39,251 bases of DNA from contig JAFOZZ010000070.1 in the NCBI GenBank assembly GCA_017390945.1, positions 1 to 39,251 of the forward strand. The letters run 5' to 3'. This DNA comes from Akkermansia sp. GTDB taxonomy: Bacteria; Verrucomicrobiota; Verrucomicrobiia; Verrucomicrobiales; Akkermansiaceae. The notes beneath the pieces are model-generated. The model worked only from the letters and a program-made list of their open reading frames with translations. It ran no database searches and was not told the DNA's origin. Every line of letters begins with the position of its first letter. The first letter of the stretch is position 1. Below are positions 1-8,392 of the stretch, piece after piece. A program made the position numbers and the translations under genes.

Positions 1-1
1 A

Positions 2-337
2 AAAAAAACAATTCAGGAAAGGATACTAGAAGTTGAATGGTTTATTAATCGTTATAAAAATATTTTATCATCTGTCGATTTAATGACAATACATGCAGCG
101 GCTCAGGCCTCGGGGATTTATGGAAAGGATGAAGGCGCAATGTTCGAGCATCTAATACATAGAGGACTGCCAATGACATATGATGGGCTTCGTATGTTGT
201 TGACTATTGATAATTCGTTTCTTATTGTAATAAAACATAAATTAATCAAAAAAATAATGAAAGACGAACTAGAAAAAATTTGGACTCTATATTATATCGG
301 ACAAGCGAAACTAAATCAATTTATTCATACGCAATAA
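2..337 (+). CDS. Unrecognised protein, C-terminal part, cut by the window edge
   Basis: The frame is open from the first bases of the window to a TAA at 335-337, so at least 111 residues of a longer protein are probably present. An internal ATG at 83 would give an 84-residue protein, but the frame upstream of it is equally protein-like. The residues are polar and lysine-rich, with a hydrophobic patch near the middle, and there is no motif I recognise. The DNA is much more AT-rich than the housekeeping genes further right and matches the 3' end of the convergent RHS gene, which suggests a shared, imported segment. It could be an immunity or orphan-module gene beside the RHS tail, but it lies on the opposite strand from the usual position, so that is only a guess. 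Confidence 0.4.
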   Translation, partial: KKTIQERILEVEWFINRYKNILSSVDLMTIHAAAQASGIYGKDEGAMFEHLIHRGLPMTYDGLRMLLTIDNSFLIVIKHKLIKKIMKDELEKIWTLYYIGQAKLNQFIHTQ

Positions 338-490
338 GAATGCCGCAGAAATTATAACACAAGAAGGTGAAAATTGCTACCCCACATAGAGCAGCTTAGA
401 AGAAATATTGTTAAAAGTCTTTTTCCCTCTACAGAAGGTTCTGTTATACTTGTGGACTCCATGCCAATGGCGTTCCCTATATTGAATCAA
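338..490 (+). other. AT-rich spacer, possibly decayed coding sequence
   Basis: Short open frames lie here in two phases. One runs from about 315 to a TAG at 387. Another opens after a TGA at 368 and runs through the terminator into the convergent RHS gene. The second contains a VDSMPM string that faintly recalls transposases with a DSxP motif. Neither frame is long enough to support a gene. The stretch may be the frameshifted end of the gene to its left or a small element remnant. Confidence 0.25.
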
Positions 491-525
491 TCCTCTATAA
501 TACGCGTTGAGCGCATCATAGAGGA
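491..525. terminator. Hairpin terminator between convergent genes
   Basis: The arms TCCTCTAT (491-498) and ATAGAGGA (518-525) are perfectly complementary, and the inner part pairs further with one mismatch. In the plus direction a T-rich run follows. In the minus direction it sits 36 bases after the RHS stop. It can serve both converging transcripts. Confidence 0.65.
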
Positions 526-560
526 TTATTGTATTTATTTATATCATAATTTGATTACAT

Positions 561-3500
561 TCATTTACAACAAGCTGACTCAACTAGTTCTTTTATTCTA
601 TTCCCTGCAGACAATACATCTTGCCAATAATTAACAGCGATTTCTGGATTGTATTTATCCCTCGAAGCGCCTATTCCACTACCTTTAATTTCCATAATAC
701 CAAAGATGTATGAGTCGTCACACCCACATCTGTAAGCATAAACCATGTAACCACGAAAAAGTCCATGATCCACTATAGACGCCGCATTATCTATTATTGC
801 GGCTGTAGAATTTATTTTTTTTACAACTTGGTACAGGAGTTCACGAGTGAGTTTTTGGGCGACTTTTTCAGCAGCTTTTCCTAAAGACTTAGTGCTTATT
901 TTTATTCTTTCTTTCGTCGAAATATTAATAGTTATACATTCATAAATACATGGGTCTATAGTTTCATTTCCAAGAAAATCGGAAAATAGATTTGGTTTGT
1001 TTGCACAATAAGTGTATATATTTTCTTTCACTGTTTCTTCTATTTTATCTCGAACAATCCACTTACCATCGATCGGATTATAGTGGCGATAATTGTAATA
1101 GACAAGAGCAAGTTCTGCGTCAAAATACTCAGAAGACCATTGAATAGGTTGCTCCTCCTCGCCACTCGATAAAACTTCTCCGTAGGGTGAGTAGGTGTAG
1201 GTAGTGCGAATGTAGCCGGATGCGCCGTATACCTCACAAATGTTCTTGGTGAGGTCCCAGCCGTAGGTAAACCAGGAGCCGTCTTTGCGGATAGCAAGGG
1301 GGCGGGTGGCAACGGGTTGGGTGGGATTCCAGGTTATGAACCAGAGAGCCGGGTGGTTGCTGCGGGTGAGGTCGATGCAGGCGATTTGCAGGTATTCCCT
1401 GTAAATATAGCGCTGGTGGAGCGTGACGCTGCCGTTGACGGTCACTTTCTTGTAGGAGCGGCGGCCTTGGCTGTCGTACGCGCATTCCACCACGGTGTTG
1501 CTATCACTGTTGGTGAAGGTGACAGGGCGATTTTCGGCGTTGTACACGGCAGTCCAGATACCTGTTTCGGTCTTAATGAGTGTCTGGTTGCCGTCAGCAT
1601 CGAACTGCGGCACGAAGGCGGCTGCACTATTCTCCGAGATGGCGGTGTACTGGTTGAGCTCGTTAGCATCATATACGGTGACATCGTTGCCTTCTGTGGC
1701 TTGCTGGCGGTTGCCGATGTTGTCGTAGGCATACTCATAGTCTGTACCGTTGACGGTGGCTGCGGTCAGCTCGGAATGGGGATTGTGAGCGAAGGTGTCG
1801 TTCACGATTTGGCCGTTGCGGGCGGTATTGCGAGCAGTGGGACGTCCAAGGATGTCGTATGTATACTCACGCTGTGCCACAAGTGTGCTGCCACGATGGT
1901 AAGCCATGCCGGTGAGCAGGTCACGAGTTGCTTCATATGTCTGCGTGAGCGTCATGTTGTTCGGCTTGGTAAGCTTGTGCAGTAGGTTAGTACCGTTGAG
2001 GTACTCATAGCCGAACTGCTTAACTGCTCCGCCGTGGGTGAAGCCGGCGCTGCTGATACGACCATCCGTGCCGTAGCCCATGGTGACGGTATGCTGCACA
2101 GTGCCGTTCTTGCTGTAAACGAAGCCGCTGGAACGACCAAAACTGTCGCGAGTCTCCGTGATAAGGTGCGTATCACCATCTACCACAAGGAAATCCGTCT
2201 CACGCTCGCCGTAGATGTTATAGCCGATGGTACGCGTTCCCGCATCGTCCACCAGCTGCGTCATCTGGCCGAGGTGGTTATAGGTGCAGCTATGGGCTGA
2301 GGTTTCCGCAATTCCCTCTACCACGGTGTAGGAAGTACCCAAGTGCAGACCTCGGGCGTGCTCGTAGGCGTACGTTTTCACGTTACCACGGGCATCCGTC
2401 TCGGTTGCAAGTCGGTTGTAGGCATCATAGGACTTCACCACGCTGCTGTTGTCGGCATAGGTCTTAGATATTTCAAGACCAGTTTTTGCCTCGAATACCC
2501 AAGTCGTTACATCCCCATCCGTACGCTCACTCGGGTCGGTTGTAATGACCTCGTTATCCGCGCGGAAGGTACGGAGAGTGGTCAAGTTGTCCATCTCATC
2601 GTAACCGAAGCAAGCGGGCTGCAGAGCAGTACCCCATTCCGCAATCTTGCGACCACGGGCATCATACTTGTAGCAAGCGGTGTTGCCCATGGCATCCGTC
2701 ACCACTGCGGGTTGATTGTGAACGGAGTCGTATGCAGTGCTTGTAGTCGCCCCGGCTGCATCTGTAACGCTGATAGTGCGCCCGGCGAGGTCTGTGTGCA
2801 CAGTGGTGGCATTGCCGCGTCCATCGACATTCACCATGGTGATACCCGTGGCGGTGTAGCTGCGGGAAGCGGTGGTGATAATACCCGCATAATCCTTTTG
2901 CTGGATGGTAAAACCATCGATGCTAATAGACTCAGCTGTGATATTAGAGGTGGGAACTGTGCTGAAGCTCGTTAGCTTAGCAGGAGCAAAATAGACCGTC
3001 CAATTTACACTGTTGTTTCCTCGTTCATCAATGCTGATGCTCTTGCTTGCCAGCGTGGCGGAAAGTTGCGAGATAAGCTGCTTTTGCACTGCATACAGCG
3101 GCTCACCTGCTGCATTGTAACGCGTCTGCGTGGAGACAGAATACACTCCATCCTCGGCAGATTCCACACTGTGAGCCATTTCAACCACCGGAGAATTATC
3201 CTTAGTGGGAGCATCGGCCAGCGCGAGCGTCTGCTTCACCAGATTGCCGAAGCTGTCATACTCGTAGAGTGTTGAAGCGGTCTTGGGGGTGTTCCAACCG
3301 GTGTCTTGGTATTGCTTGGTCATCTGCCCCTTGGCGTTAAACTCGCTGCGAGTGTAGATGAAGCCACTTGTAGAAGCCTGCGCCTGCACGGTTGTCTGCC
3401 CGAAGCCGTTGGAGATGCTCTGCGCGATAGTCGTGCCGTCCGCCAGCTTGGTTGTGACGCGCTCATTGCTGCCGTTGAGGTCGTATACATACACCAGCTC

Positions 3501-6281
3501 GCGCTGCCCGGTACTGGCGACACGTGCGGTTGAGCCATCCGTGTTTCGGGTGGTGATGGAGGTAGCACCTGCGGGTGTTGTTACCGTAGTAGTAAGGCCA
3601 TCCTTGCTGTAGGTGGTAGTGGTCACGCGCCCCAGAATATCCGTCTGCTTGGTCACGCGCCCCAGCGCATCATACTCCGTGGAGTCGGTCGTTTTCATGG
3701 AACCTACTCGGCGGGTGGTAGTGAGCACTCGTCCGACAGCATCGCGAGTGTATTCCGTGATAGTCTCGGGGGTAATGCAAGTGTTGCCGTTGTAGACTGC
3801 ACCACGGCTGATTTCCGTGAGCTGACGTGCTGTGTCATAGGTATAAGTTGTGGTGATATCATCCTCATCTGTTTCGTTGAACACGCCACAACACATCCAT
3901 TCGGTGGTGTTGAAGCGGCCGTTGCCACGCGTAGTCTTTACCACACGCTGCTGCTCATCGTATTCGTAAGCCGTGGTATCCAGCAGCAACCACTGCGTGC
4001 CGTCCCAAATGCTCTCCTGATCAAAAGTGGTGGTATCATCCGCAGCCATGAAGCTCTCGCTTTTGCGGCTCTGCGCAGCCACCAACTCACCGTTGACCTT
4101 GGTAATGGATGTGTGCTTATGGATAGCGCCGTGCTCGGTTGTAGCCTCATACTCGTGAACGGTCTGCACGCCTGTTACATCCTGACTGAACTTGGGCTTA
4201 CCTGCGGCATAGGCGTATGCGGGCTCTGCGCCGAATGTTTCCTCAATGCTCACCTGCTGCTGATTGTTGCCTGCGGCTGTCACTGTCGTGGTAACGCGTT
4301 CCATTTCGGCAGTTTCCTCGTAGATGTAGGTCGTGTTGCGGAACAGAACCTCCGCGCCGGATGCATTCACATGATGCTCAGCCACCGAAGCGGGGCGGCT
4401 GTCGAAGAAGCGGGTATTCGCGTACGTGGTGCGCGTTACTTTTGCTAAGCCATCTGCCCAGGGGGATTTCTCCATGGTGATGCGCCCGAGAGAATCGTAC
4501 TCATACTCGGTATAGCCGCCGTCAGAGTGCTCAATCTTGGCAAGGCGGTTATCCGTGTTGTAGCAGTAGATGGTCGTGCGAGTGGTAGCGGAGCCAAAGC
4601 CCTCCATCACGGAATACAGCTGCCAACCGGCAGAGGAATAGTTATACACCGAGCGCGTGCAGGATGCCACATTGTCGGGAGTAGCGGCATAGTACACCGA
4701 CTCCGTGCGCACCATCAGGCCGCTCGTCGGGTAGGTCGTTTCGTAGCGATGAACGATAGCCTCCGCGCCCTCACCCTTGGTGATAGTCACCACCCCATCG
4801 GATTCCGTGCGCACAATGGAGTGCGGGTCTCGCCCCGTCTGCTGACGCGTGGTCGTGGTAGAGCTGCCACTCTGCTGAATGGTCTCGGTTTTGACGGGGG
4901 CATCGGTAGCGGTATCGGCATCGGCGGCGTACCAATCGAGCTTCAGGGCGCCATTCTCCGCGATGGCGCACAGCAGCTTGCCCTCAGCAGAGGAGCAGGA
5001 AAGCAAGTTCTTCTCCCCATCAAACACGGTCTGCACATGCTGAGCGCGCTCCGCAGCGGTGACGATGCGCCCCTCGGGCGTGGTGATGCGGTCTACCTCG
5101 CCGGTGGCGGTGGCGAAGGTCAGGCAGAGTCTCTGCGGATCCTTCATCATGATAAACGCCGGCGTGCGGCTGGTGGTGGGAGCGTAGCTGGCATCCTGGT
5201 ACTGCACGCGGTTGGTCGCCTGGGCGGAATCGCCCGTGGTACCGGCCTCGCTCTCGCCCTCGGGCGGCACAGAGAAACGCAGCGGCTCACCCGTGGGCGG
5301 GGTGATAACGACCTCCTCGGAATCGATAGCCACCTTCCATCGCCAGGGAGAATCATAAAGAGCTTTGCCGTTCTCGGGATTTACCGTTACAAAGCTCGGG
5401 CATGCATCACCCTCCCAACCGGGAGCCTGAGTGGCAGCCTGGCGCTCTGCATCGCCATCGGTGGTGTTACCGCAGCCGCAGGTATTGCAGACTTGCGGAA
5501 CGCTGCCCTTGTATTCTACCTCTCCACATGCCTGTTTGGCTTGGATAGCGTAGCGGAAAAGCTTGCGGTTGTTGGCATTGCCTCCTTTCATCGGATCGTT
5601 GGTCACTCGTCCATAGATGAAATAATCACCTGCGGGCAGAACAAGGGTACGCACCGGGCGTTTCCAAGCAGCTGCACCGCTGTCGAAATCCTGCCACTCT
5701 AAGCCTTGCAAATCCATGTGGAAGCAAACAGAACCAGCGAAGTTCAGAATATCGGCTTCATGATTACTGAGTTTGGGTGCAGTATTAAAAGCAGACTGAA
5801 TAGCATCGTCAGCCAATTCCGTATCGGAAATCAGCAAATCGCCATGGTCATCCACCGTCATGAAGACAGCCAGCTGGGTGGGGCGAGTCAGTACAAGCTT
5901 ATCACCTTTGAGAACAAGCTGATTAGTGACCTCACCCTGATTCATCAGGTCAACACAAACACCGGAGTACACCGTATCCCAGTCGCTACCGGGCTTTTGC
6001 GGTTCGGTGAACGTGGTACGATTGAAACCAATGGGGCTGACTTCGCTCTGGGTGAACGTAAAATCGGGAGACACGCCCTCGGAAGCGAGAGCAACTACAT
6101 TGTTGGTATCGGATGTCGTATTCATGACGGTATTGGTGTTGGTTGTGGCAACGAAATCGGTGCCGGAGTTAAGGTTAGCAGAAGCAATAGCTGCTGCGTT
6201 TTCAGGAGTGATGTTGGTAACATCGGCGGCATTCGCGTCAGAGACGGGACCGGCAGTGGGTGTGTCATTATCTGTAGACAT
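561..6281 (-). CDS. RHS-repeat protein with variable C-terminal extension
   Basis: A 1906-residue RHS/YD-repeat protein. I chose ATG 6281 (MSTDND...) because the frame open further upstream, to 6599, runs over the sigma factor gene. Residues 1-about 110 are low-complexity Asn/Thr/Ala with no signal peptide. A cysteine cluster (CNTCGCG) lies near residue 268. From roughly 430 to 1600 there are many YD repeats of the form YxYDxxGRxxx. The RHS core-like end (YYNYRHYNP, then IVRD and NKPNLFSDFLG) is at about 1715-1772. The last 134 residues after it match nothing I know, end in ESACCK, and are encoded by AT-rich DNA unlike the rest of the gene. Known RHS proteins form a shell around a C-terminal toxin. 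That this tail is a toxin is inference from position and base composition. No open frame of 60 codons or more follows on the same strand, so no cognate immunity gene is seen there. Confidence 0.88.
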   Translation of the reverse strand: MSTDNDTPTAGPVSDANAADVTNITPENAAAIASANLNSGTDFVATTNTNTVMNTTSDTNNVVALASEGVSPDFTFTQSEVSPIGFNRTTFTEPQKPGSDWDTVYSGVCVDLMNQGEVTNQLVLKGDKLVLTRPTQLAVFMTVDDHGDLLISDTELADDAIQSAFNTAPKLSNHEADILNFAGSVCFHMDLQGLEWQDFDSGAAAWKRPVRTLVLPAGDYFIYGRVTNDPMKGGNANNRKLFRYAIQAKQACGEVEYKGSVPQVCNTCGCGNTTDGDAERQAATQAPGWEGDACPSFVTVNPENGKALYDSPWRWKVAIDSEEVVITPPTGEPLRFSVPPEGESEAGTTGDSAQATNRVQYQDASYAPTTSRTPAFIMMKDPQRLCLTFATATGEVDRITTPEGRIVTAAERAQHVQTVFDGEKNLLSCSSAEGKLLCAIAENGALKLDWYAADADTATDAPVKTETIQQSGSSTTTTRQQTGRDPHSIVRTESDGVVTITKGEGAEAIVHRYETTYPTSGLMVRTESVYYAATPDNVASCTRSVYNYSSAGWQLYSVMEGFGSATTRTTIYCYNTDNRLAKIEHSDGGYTEYEYDSLGRITMEKSPWADGLAKVTRTTYANTRFFDSRPASVAEHHVNASGAEVLFRNTTYIYEETAEMERVTTTVTAAGNNQQQVSIEETFGAEPAYAYAAGKPKFSQDVTGVQTVHEYEATTEHGAIHKHTSITKVNGELVAAQSRKSESFMAADDTTTFDQESIWDGTQWLLLDTTAYEYDEQQRVVKTTRGNGRFNTTEWMCCGVFNETDEDDITTTYTYDTARQLTEISRGAVYNGNTCITPETITEYTRDAVGRVLTTTRRVGSMKTTDSTEYDALGRVTKQTDILGRVTTTTYSKDGLTTTVTTPAGATSITTRNTDGSTARVASTGQRELVYVYDLNGSNERVTTKLADGTTIAQSISNGFGQTTVQAQASTSGFIYTRSEFNAKGQMTKQYQDTGWNTPKTASTLYEYDSFGNLVKQTLALADAPTKDNSPVVEMAHSVESAEDGVYSVSTQTRYNAAGEPLYAVQKQLISQLSATLASKSISIDERGNNSVNWTVYFAPAKLTSFSTVPTSNITAESISIDGFTIQQKDYAGIITTASRSYTATGITMVNVDGRGNATTVHTDLAGRTISVTDAAGATTSTAYDSVHNQPAVVTDAMGNTACYKYDARGRKIAEWGTALQPACFGYDEMDNLTTLRTFRADNEVITTDPSERTDGDVTTWVFEAKTGLEISKTYADNSSVVKSYDAYNRLATETDARGNVKTYAYEHARGLHLGTSYTVVEGIAETSAHSCTYNHLGQMTQLVDDAGTRTIGYNIYGERETDFLVVDGDTHLITETRDSFGRSSGFVYSKNGTVQHTVTMGYGTDGRISSAGFTHGGAVKQFGYEYLNGTNLLHKLTKPNNMTLTQTYEATRDLLTGMAYHRGSTLVAQREYTYDILGRPTARNTARNGQIVNDTFAHNPHSELTAATVNGTDYEYAYDNIGNRQQATEGNDVTVYDANELNQYTAISENSAAAFVPQFDADGNQTLIKTETGIWTAVYNAENRPVTFTNSDSNTVVECAYDSQGRRSYKKVTVNGSVTLHQRYIYREYLQIACIDLTRSNHPALWFITWNPTQPVATRPLAIRKDGSWFTYGWDLTKNICEVYGASGYIRTTYTYSPYGEVLSSGEEEQPIQWSSEYFDAELALVYYNYRHYNPIDGKWIVRDKIEETVKENIYTYCANKPNLFSDFLGNETIDPCIYECITINISTKERIKISTKSLGKAAEKVAQKLTRELLYQVVKKINSTAAIIDNAASIVDHGLFRGYMVYAYRCGCDDSYIFGIMEIKGSGIGASRDKYNPEIAVNYWQDVLSAGNRIKELVESACCK

Positions 6282-6354
6282 AATTGTAATAGTGTTAGTG
6301 TTTATTGTATTTTTGCGACACAGGATGCGAACGCATCGGGTGCCAGCATATATA

Positions 6355-6885
6355 TTACTGCAATTTTTGCGTGAAATGAGTTGATTTTTTTGATGTATCG
6401 ACCGAAATTTTTCTGAACAGCGAGCGGATATGGTGAACTTCCTTGCGAATCTGCCCCAAAGGAAGCGCAAGCTCCTTACTGATGGCACGATGAGAGGCGG
6501 GCAGGAAGAGAAGCCGAAGAATATCCTGCTGGATGGGTGAAAGGCGGCGCAAAAAGGGAGCGAGGTCAGCATGTTCCGCCATGCTTGGCAATGACGCATC
6601 CGGAAAATCGACCAGCATATCCGGGGCGGGAGGCAGAGAAGTGGCGTATCGGCGTTTTATGGTAATGCTAGCAAAGCGAAGGGATGAGTATATATATGCA
6701 GGCAGAGAACGCGAACCGGGTTTATAGCATTTTTCAGCCTGTATTGCGGCCAGAAGTAATTCCTGGAGGATATCCTCATCCTCTCGGTGATGGAGATTGA
6801 GGGCGCTGTTGAGTTGCTGCATAAAATGCAGCGCCGGTAAAAGCAAATGGGGCGGCACCCCCTTGTAGCGAGTAGGTATTATCAT
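6355..6885 (-). CDS. Small sigma-70-like (ECF-type) sigma factor
   Basis: A 176-residue protein with the layout of a minimal sigma factor. A region-2-like helical segment spans about residues 32-80, with acidic REDEDILQELLL followed by a basic end IKRRY. A region-4-like helix-turn-helix spans about residues 114-158 (LSPIQQDILRLL, then HRAISKELALPLGQIRKEV). The length fits the ECF group. GAGGGTG just before ATG 6885 is one of the few plausible ribosome sites in the window. The gene ends 73 bases before the RHS start on the same strand, and a perfect GATGCG/CGCATC inverted repeat (6324-6337) lies between them. The adjacency suggests it controls or is co-transcribed with the RHS gene. No anti-sigma gene is visible. 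A related DNA-binding protein using only the region-4 fold is possible. Confidence 0.7.
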   Translation of the reverse strand: MIIPTRYKGVPPHLLLPALHFMQQLNSALNLHHREDEDILQELLLAAIQAEKCYKPGSRSLPAYIYSSLRFASITIKRRYATSLPPAPDMLVDFPDASLPSMAEHADLAPFLRRLSPIQQDILRLLFLPASHRAISKELALPLGQIRKEVHHIRSLFRKISVDTSKKSTHFTQKLQ

Positions 6886-6938
6886 ACACCCTCATACAAG
6901 AGAGCTCAGAGTATGGGATACCTGTATGGTGGTGTTTG

Positions 6939-6966
6939 TTGTTTATTAAAGCTTTGAGTGTATAAT
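6939..6966 (+). promoter_or_regulatory. Candidate promoter for a small RNA
   Basis: TTGTTT (6939-6944), 16 bases, then a consensus TATAAT (6961-6966). It points to the right, away from any plus-strand protein gene and into a structured stretch that ends in a strong terminator. Confidence 0.45.
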
Positions 6967-6972
6967 ACGCTA

Positions 6973-7135
6973 TGATTGCCGGGTTCAGCCGGCTCAGAGC
7001 CGAACCCGGCACTCAGAATGCAATCGACTAGGCCTCCTTGAAAAGGTGGGGATTTTCCCTCCTCCCCCGATTTGCCGGAGGAAAGTCGAGTGGGCACAAA
7101 AAAAGCAGCGAACCCACCCGGTACGCTGCTTTTTT
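6973..7135 (+). ncRNA. Candidate structured small RNA, about 160 nt
   Basis: Three nested structures follow the TATAAT at 6961. Domain 1 (6974-7025) is closed by GATTGC/GCAATC, with an inner 9-bp arm GCCGGGTTC/GAACCCGGC. Domain 2 (7025-7088) is closed by CGACT/AGTCG and CCTCC/GGAGG. Domain 3 is the terminator at 7098-7135, whose loop CCCAC could also pair with GTGGG at 7090-7094, giving an alternative fold. No plus-strand gene lies downstream, so a 5' leader or riboswitch is unlikely. It does not match 6S, SRP, tmRNA or RNase P RNA as far as I can judge. A repeated palindromic intergenic element is the main alternative. Confidence 0.4.
7098..7135. terminator. Strong bidirectional intrinsic terminator
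   Basis: A seven-A run and GCAGCG (7098-7110) pair with CGCTGC and a six-T run (7124-7135) around a 13-base loop. The A and T runs let it work both ways. It ends the minus-strand membrane protein gene at 7160 and the candidate plus-strand RNA. Confidence 0.85.
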
Positions 7136-7159
7136 AGCGGAGATTCGGCTCAAGCTGTT

Positions 7160-7588
7160 TCATCGGACAGGTTGGGCGCCGATGAACTCGGCACCGGTGT
7201 CGGAAACGTGGATGGAATAAGGGGTGCCGGACTCGAAGATTTCTTTCGGCACATGGAAGTGGACAGTGTGCATACCGTTGAGGCCGATTGTGCACTTGGG
7301 GCGTCCCTTGCCGGAGCGTATATAAAAATCCGGGCAATACCTGTTGCCCTCCCACTCCTGAGAATAGTAGACAGTAGCAGCCCCGCCTATCGATACCTGA
7401 AAACTCCCGCTGCCGTCTTCATTCACCGTACAATGCTGAATGCAGCCCTCCTCACACACGCAGATGAGGCCATCGTCATCGAGAACATGCAGCCCCCAAT
7501 CCGTGTACCAGCCGTAGCCCCAAAAAGCACCGACAAGCGCCGCGACGGACAAAATCAGCCACAAAGCAACTTTCAAAACTATTTTCAT
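7160..7588 (-). CDS. Small membrane-anchored hypothetical protein
   Basis: I chose ATG 7588 (MKIVLKVALW...), giving 142 residues; an in-frame ATG at 7609 would add seven. One strong N-terminal hydrophobic segment (about residues 4-25) acts as a signal anchor or signal peptide. The rest is soluble-looking, with four cysteines close together (CVCEEGCIQHC, near residue 45) and aromatic-rich beta-like sequence to the end. This suggests a periplasm-facing domain, possibly with disulfides. I recognise no family. It lies downstream of the DUF4159 gene with a 160-base gap and ends just before the terminator at 7098-7135. Confidence 0.6.
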   Translation of the reverse strand: MKIVLKVALWLILSVAALVGAFWGYGWYTDWGLHVLDDDGLICVCEEGCIQHCTVNEDGSGSFQVSIGGAATVYYSQEWEGNRYCPDFYIRSGKGRPKCTIGLNGMHTVHFHVPKEIFESGTPYSIHVSDTGAEFIGAQPVR

Positions 7589-7748
7589 AAGAGGATTCAG
7601 ATACAACATTTACATAGATTCCGACATTTGAGCAGCATTAGCAAACAGATGATACCGCGTTAATTGCGCAAGCGGTGCTTGCGTCATTTCATCCAAGCGC
7701 CAAGTTTCTGCCAACATCCTCATATATTTGTGATTCGTAACAGTCCCC

Positions 7749-8390
7749 TCATCGCAGGAGGGCATAGGCAAGGATATTAGCATTGATTTGCAGGGCATTC
7801 CCCAGCTCACTACCGCCACAGCAGCAGCAGTTGCGAGAGTTCTCGCTATCATTCAGGCCATCGGCGGAATAAATAATCACCAGCTTGCCATTGTGCGTAA
7901 CGCCCTCCAGGTAGCCGGAGGTGGGCTGCTTACCGGCCTTGAGTTCGGTGATGGGGAATACGGTTGAAAACACCGGGTGATTCATGGCAATGGGCTGCAG
8001 GGATTGATTGCCGAACAGCGCCTGCATCTCGCGCCGGAACGCGCGGTTCCATTCTGCACTGGAGCAACCAGCCGAGGCCAGCAGAAAGCCGCCGCCCTCG
8101 ACGTATTTTTTGAGGTTTTCGCGTTCCTTTGCCGTCAGGGTGAAGTTCCCCTCGCCGGTCATCACCACAAAGGGGAAACGGAAAAGCTCGTCATTATCCA
8201 TACGCACCGCCCGAAAACGGCGTGCGGTGTTGATGCCGGTACGCTGCTGCACGGTGCTCAGGAACTCATCGCTGAAGCAACGAGAGGTTTTCGAGCCGGC
8301 GTAAATCAGGTTGCCACACTGCACCACACCCTCCTTGGCAAACAGGGGCATGGCGCACAGCAGCAGAAGAATAGCAATGATATGTTTCAT
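7749..8390 (-). CDS. DUF4159 domain protein, exported
   Basis: A 213-residue protein starting at ATG 8390, two bases after the stop of the gene before it. Residues 1-18 are a typical signal peptide (hydrophobic core, then LFAKEG). The mature part has the DUF4159 pattern: an early gly/tyr strand, FPFVVMTGEG, a KYVEGGGFLLAS strand-loop, WNRAFRREM, HPVF, and a late LGNALQINANILAYAL segment. DUF4159 proteins close MoxR/vWA operons in Planctomycetota and Verrucomicrobiota; their function is not established. An unusual run of four cysteines (RNCCCCGG) sits about 20 residues from the end. Confidence 0.8.
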   Translation of the reverse strand: MKHIIAILLLLCAMPLFAKEGVVQCGNLIYAGSKTSRCFSDEFLSTVQQRTGINTARRFRAVRMDNDELFRFPFVVMTGEGNFTLTAKERENLKKYVEGGGFLLASAGCSSAEWNRAFRREMQALFGNQSLQPIAMNHPVFSTVFPITELKAGKQPTSGYLEGVTHNGKLVIIYSADGLNDSENSRNCCCCGGSELGNALQINANILAYALLR

Positions 8391-8392
8391 AA

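Noticed and set aside
6282..6599. An upstream start for the RHS gene that would add 106 residues.
   Set aside because: It runs through the sigma factor gene in another frame and the added residues are not protein-like.
7078..7094. GGAGGAAAGTCGAGTGGGC resembles the conserved 5' core of RNase P RNA.
   Set aside because: The match stops after AAAGTC, the other conserved RNase P blocks are missing, and a terminator follows within 20 bases.
7610..7852. 80-codon minus-strand frame between the small membrane protein and DUF4159.
   Set aside because: About 100 bases overlap the DUF4159 gene in another frame, and there is no start signal or recognisable content.
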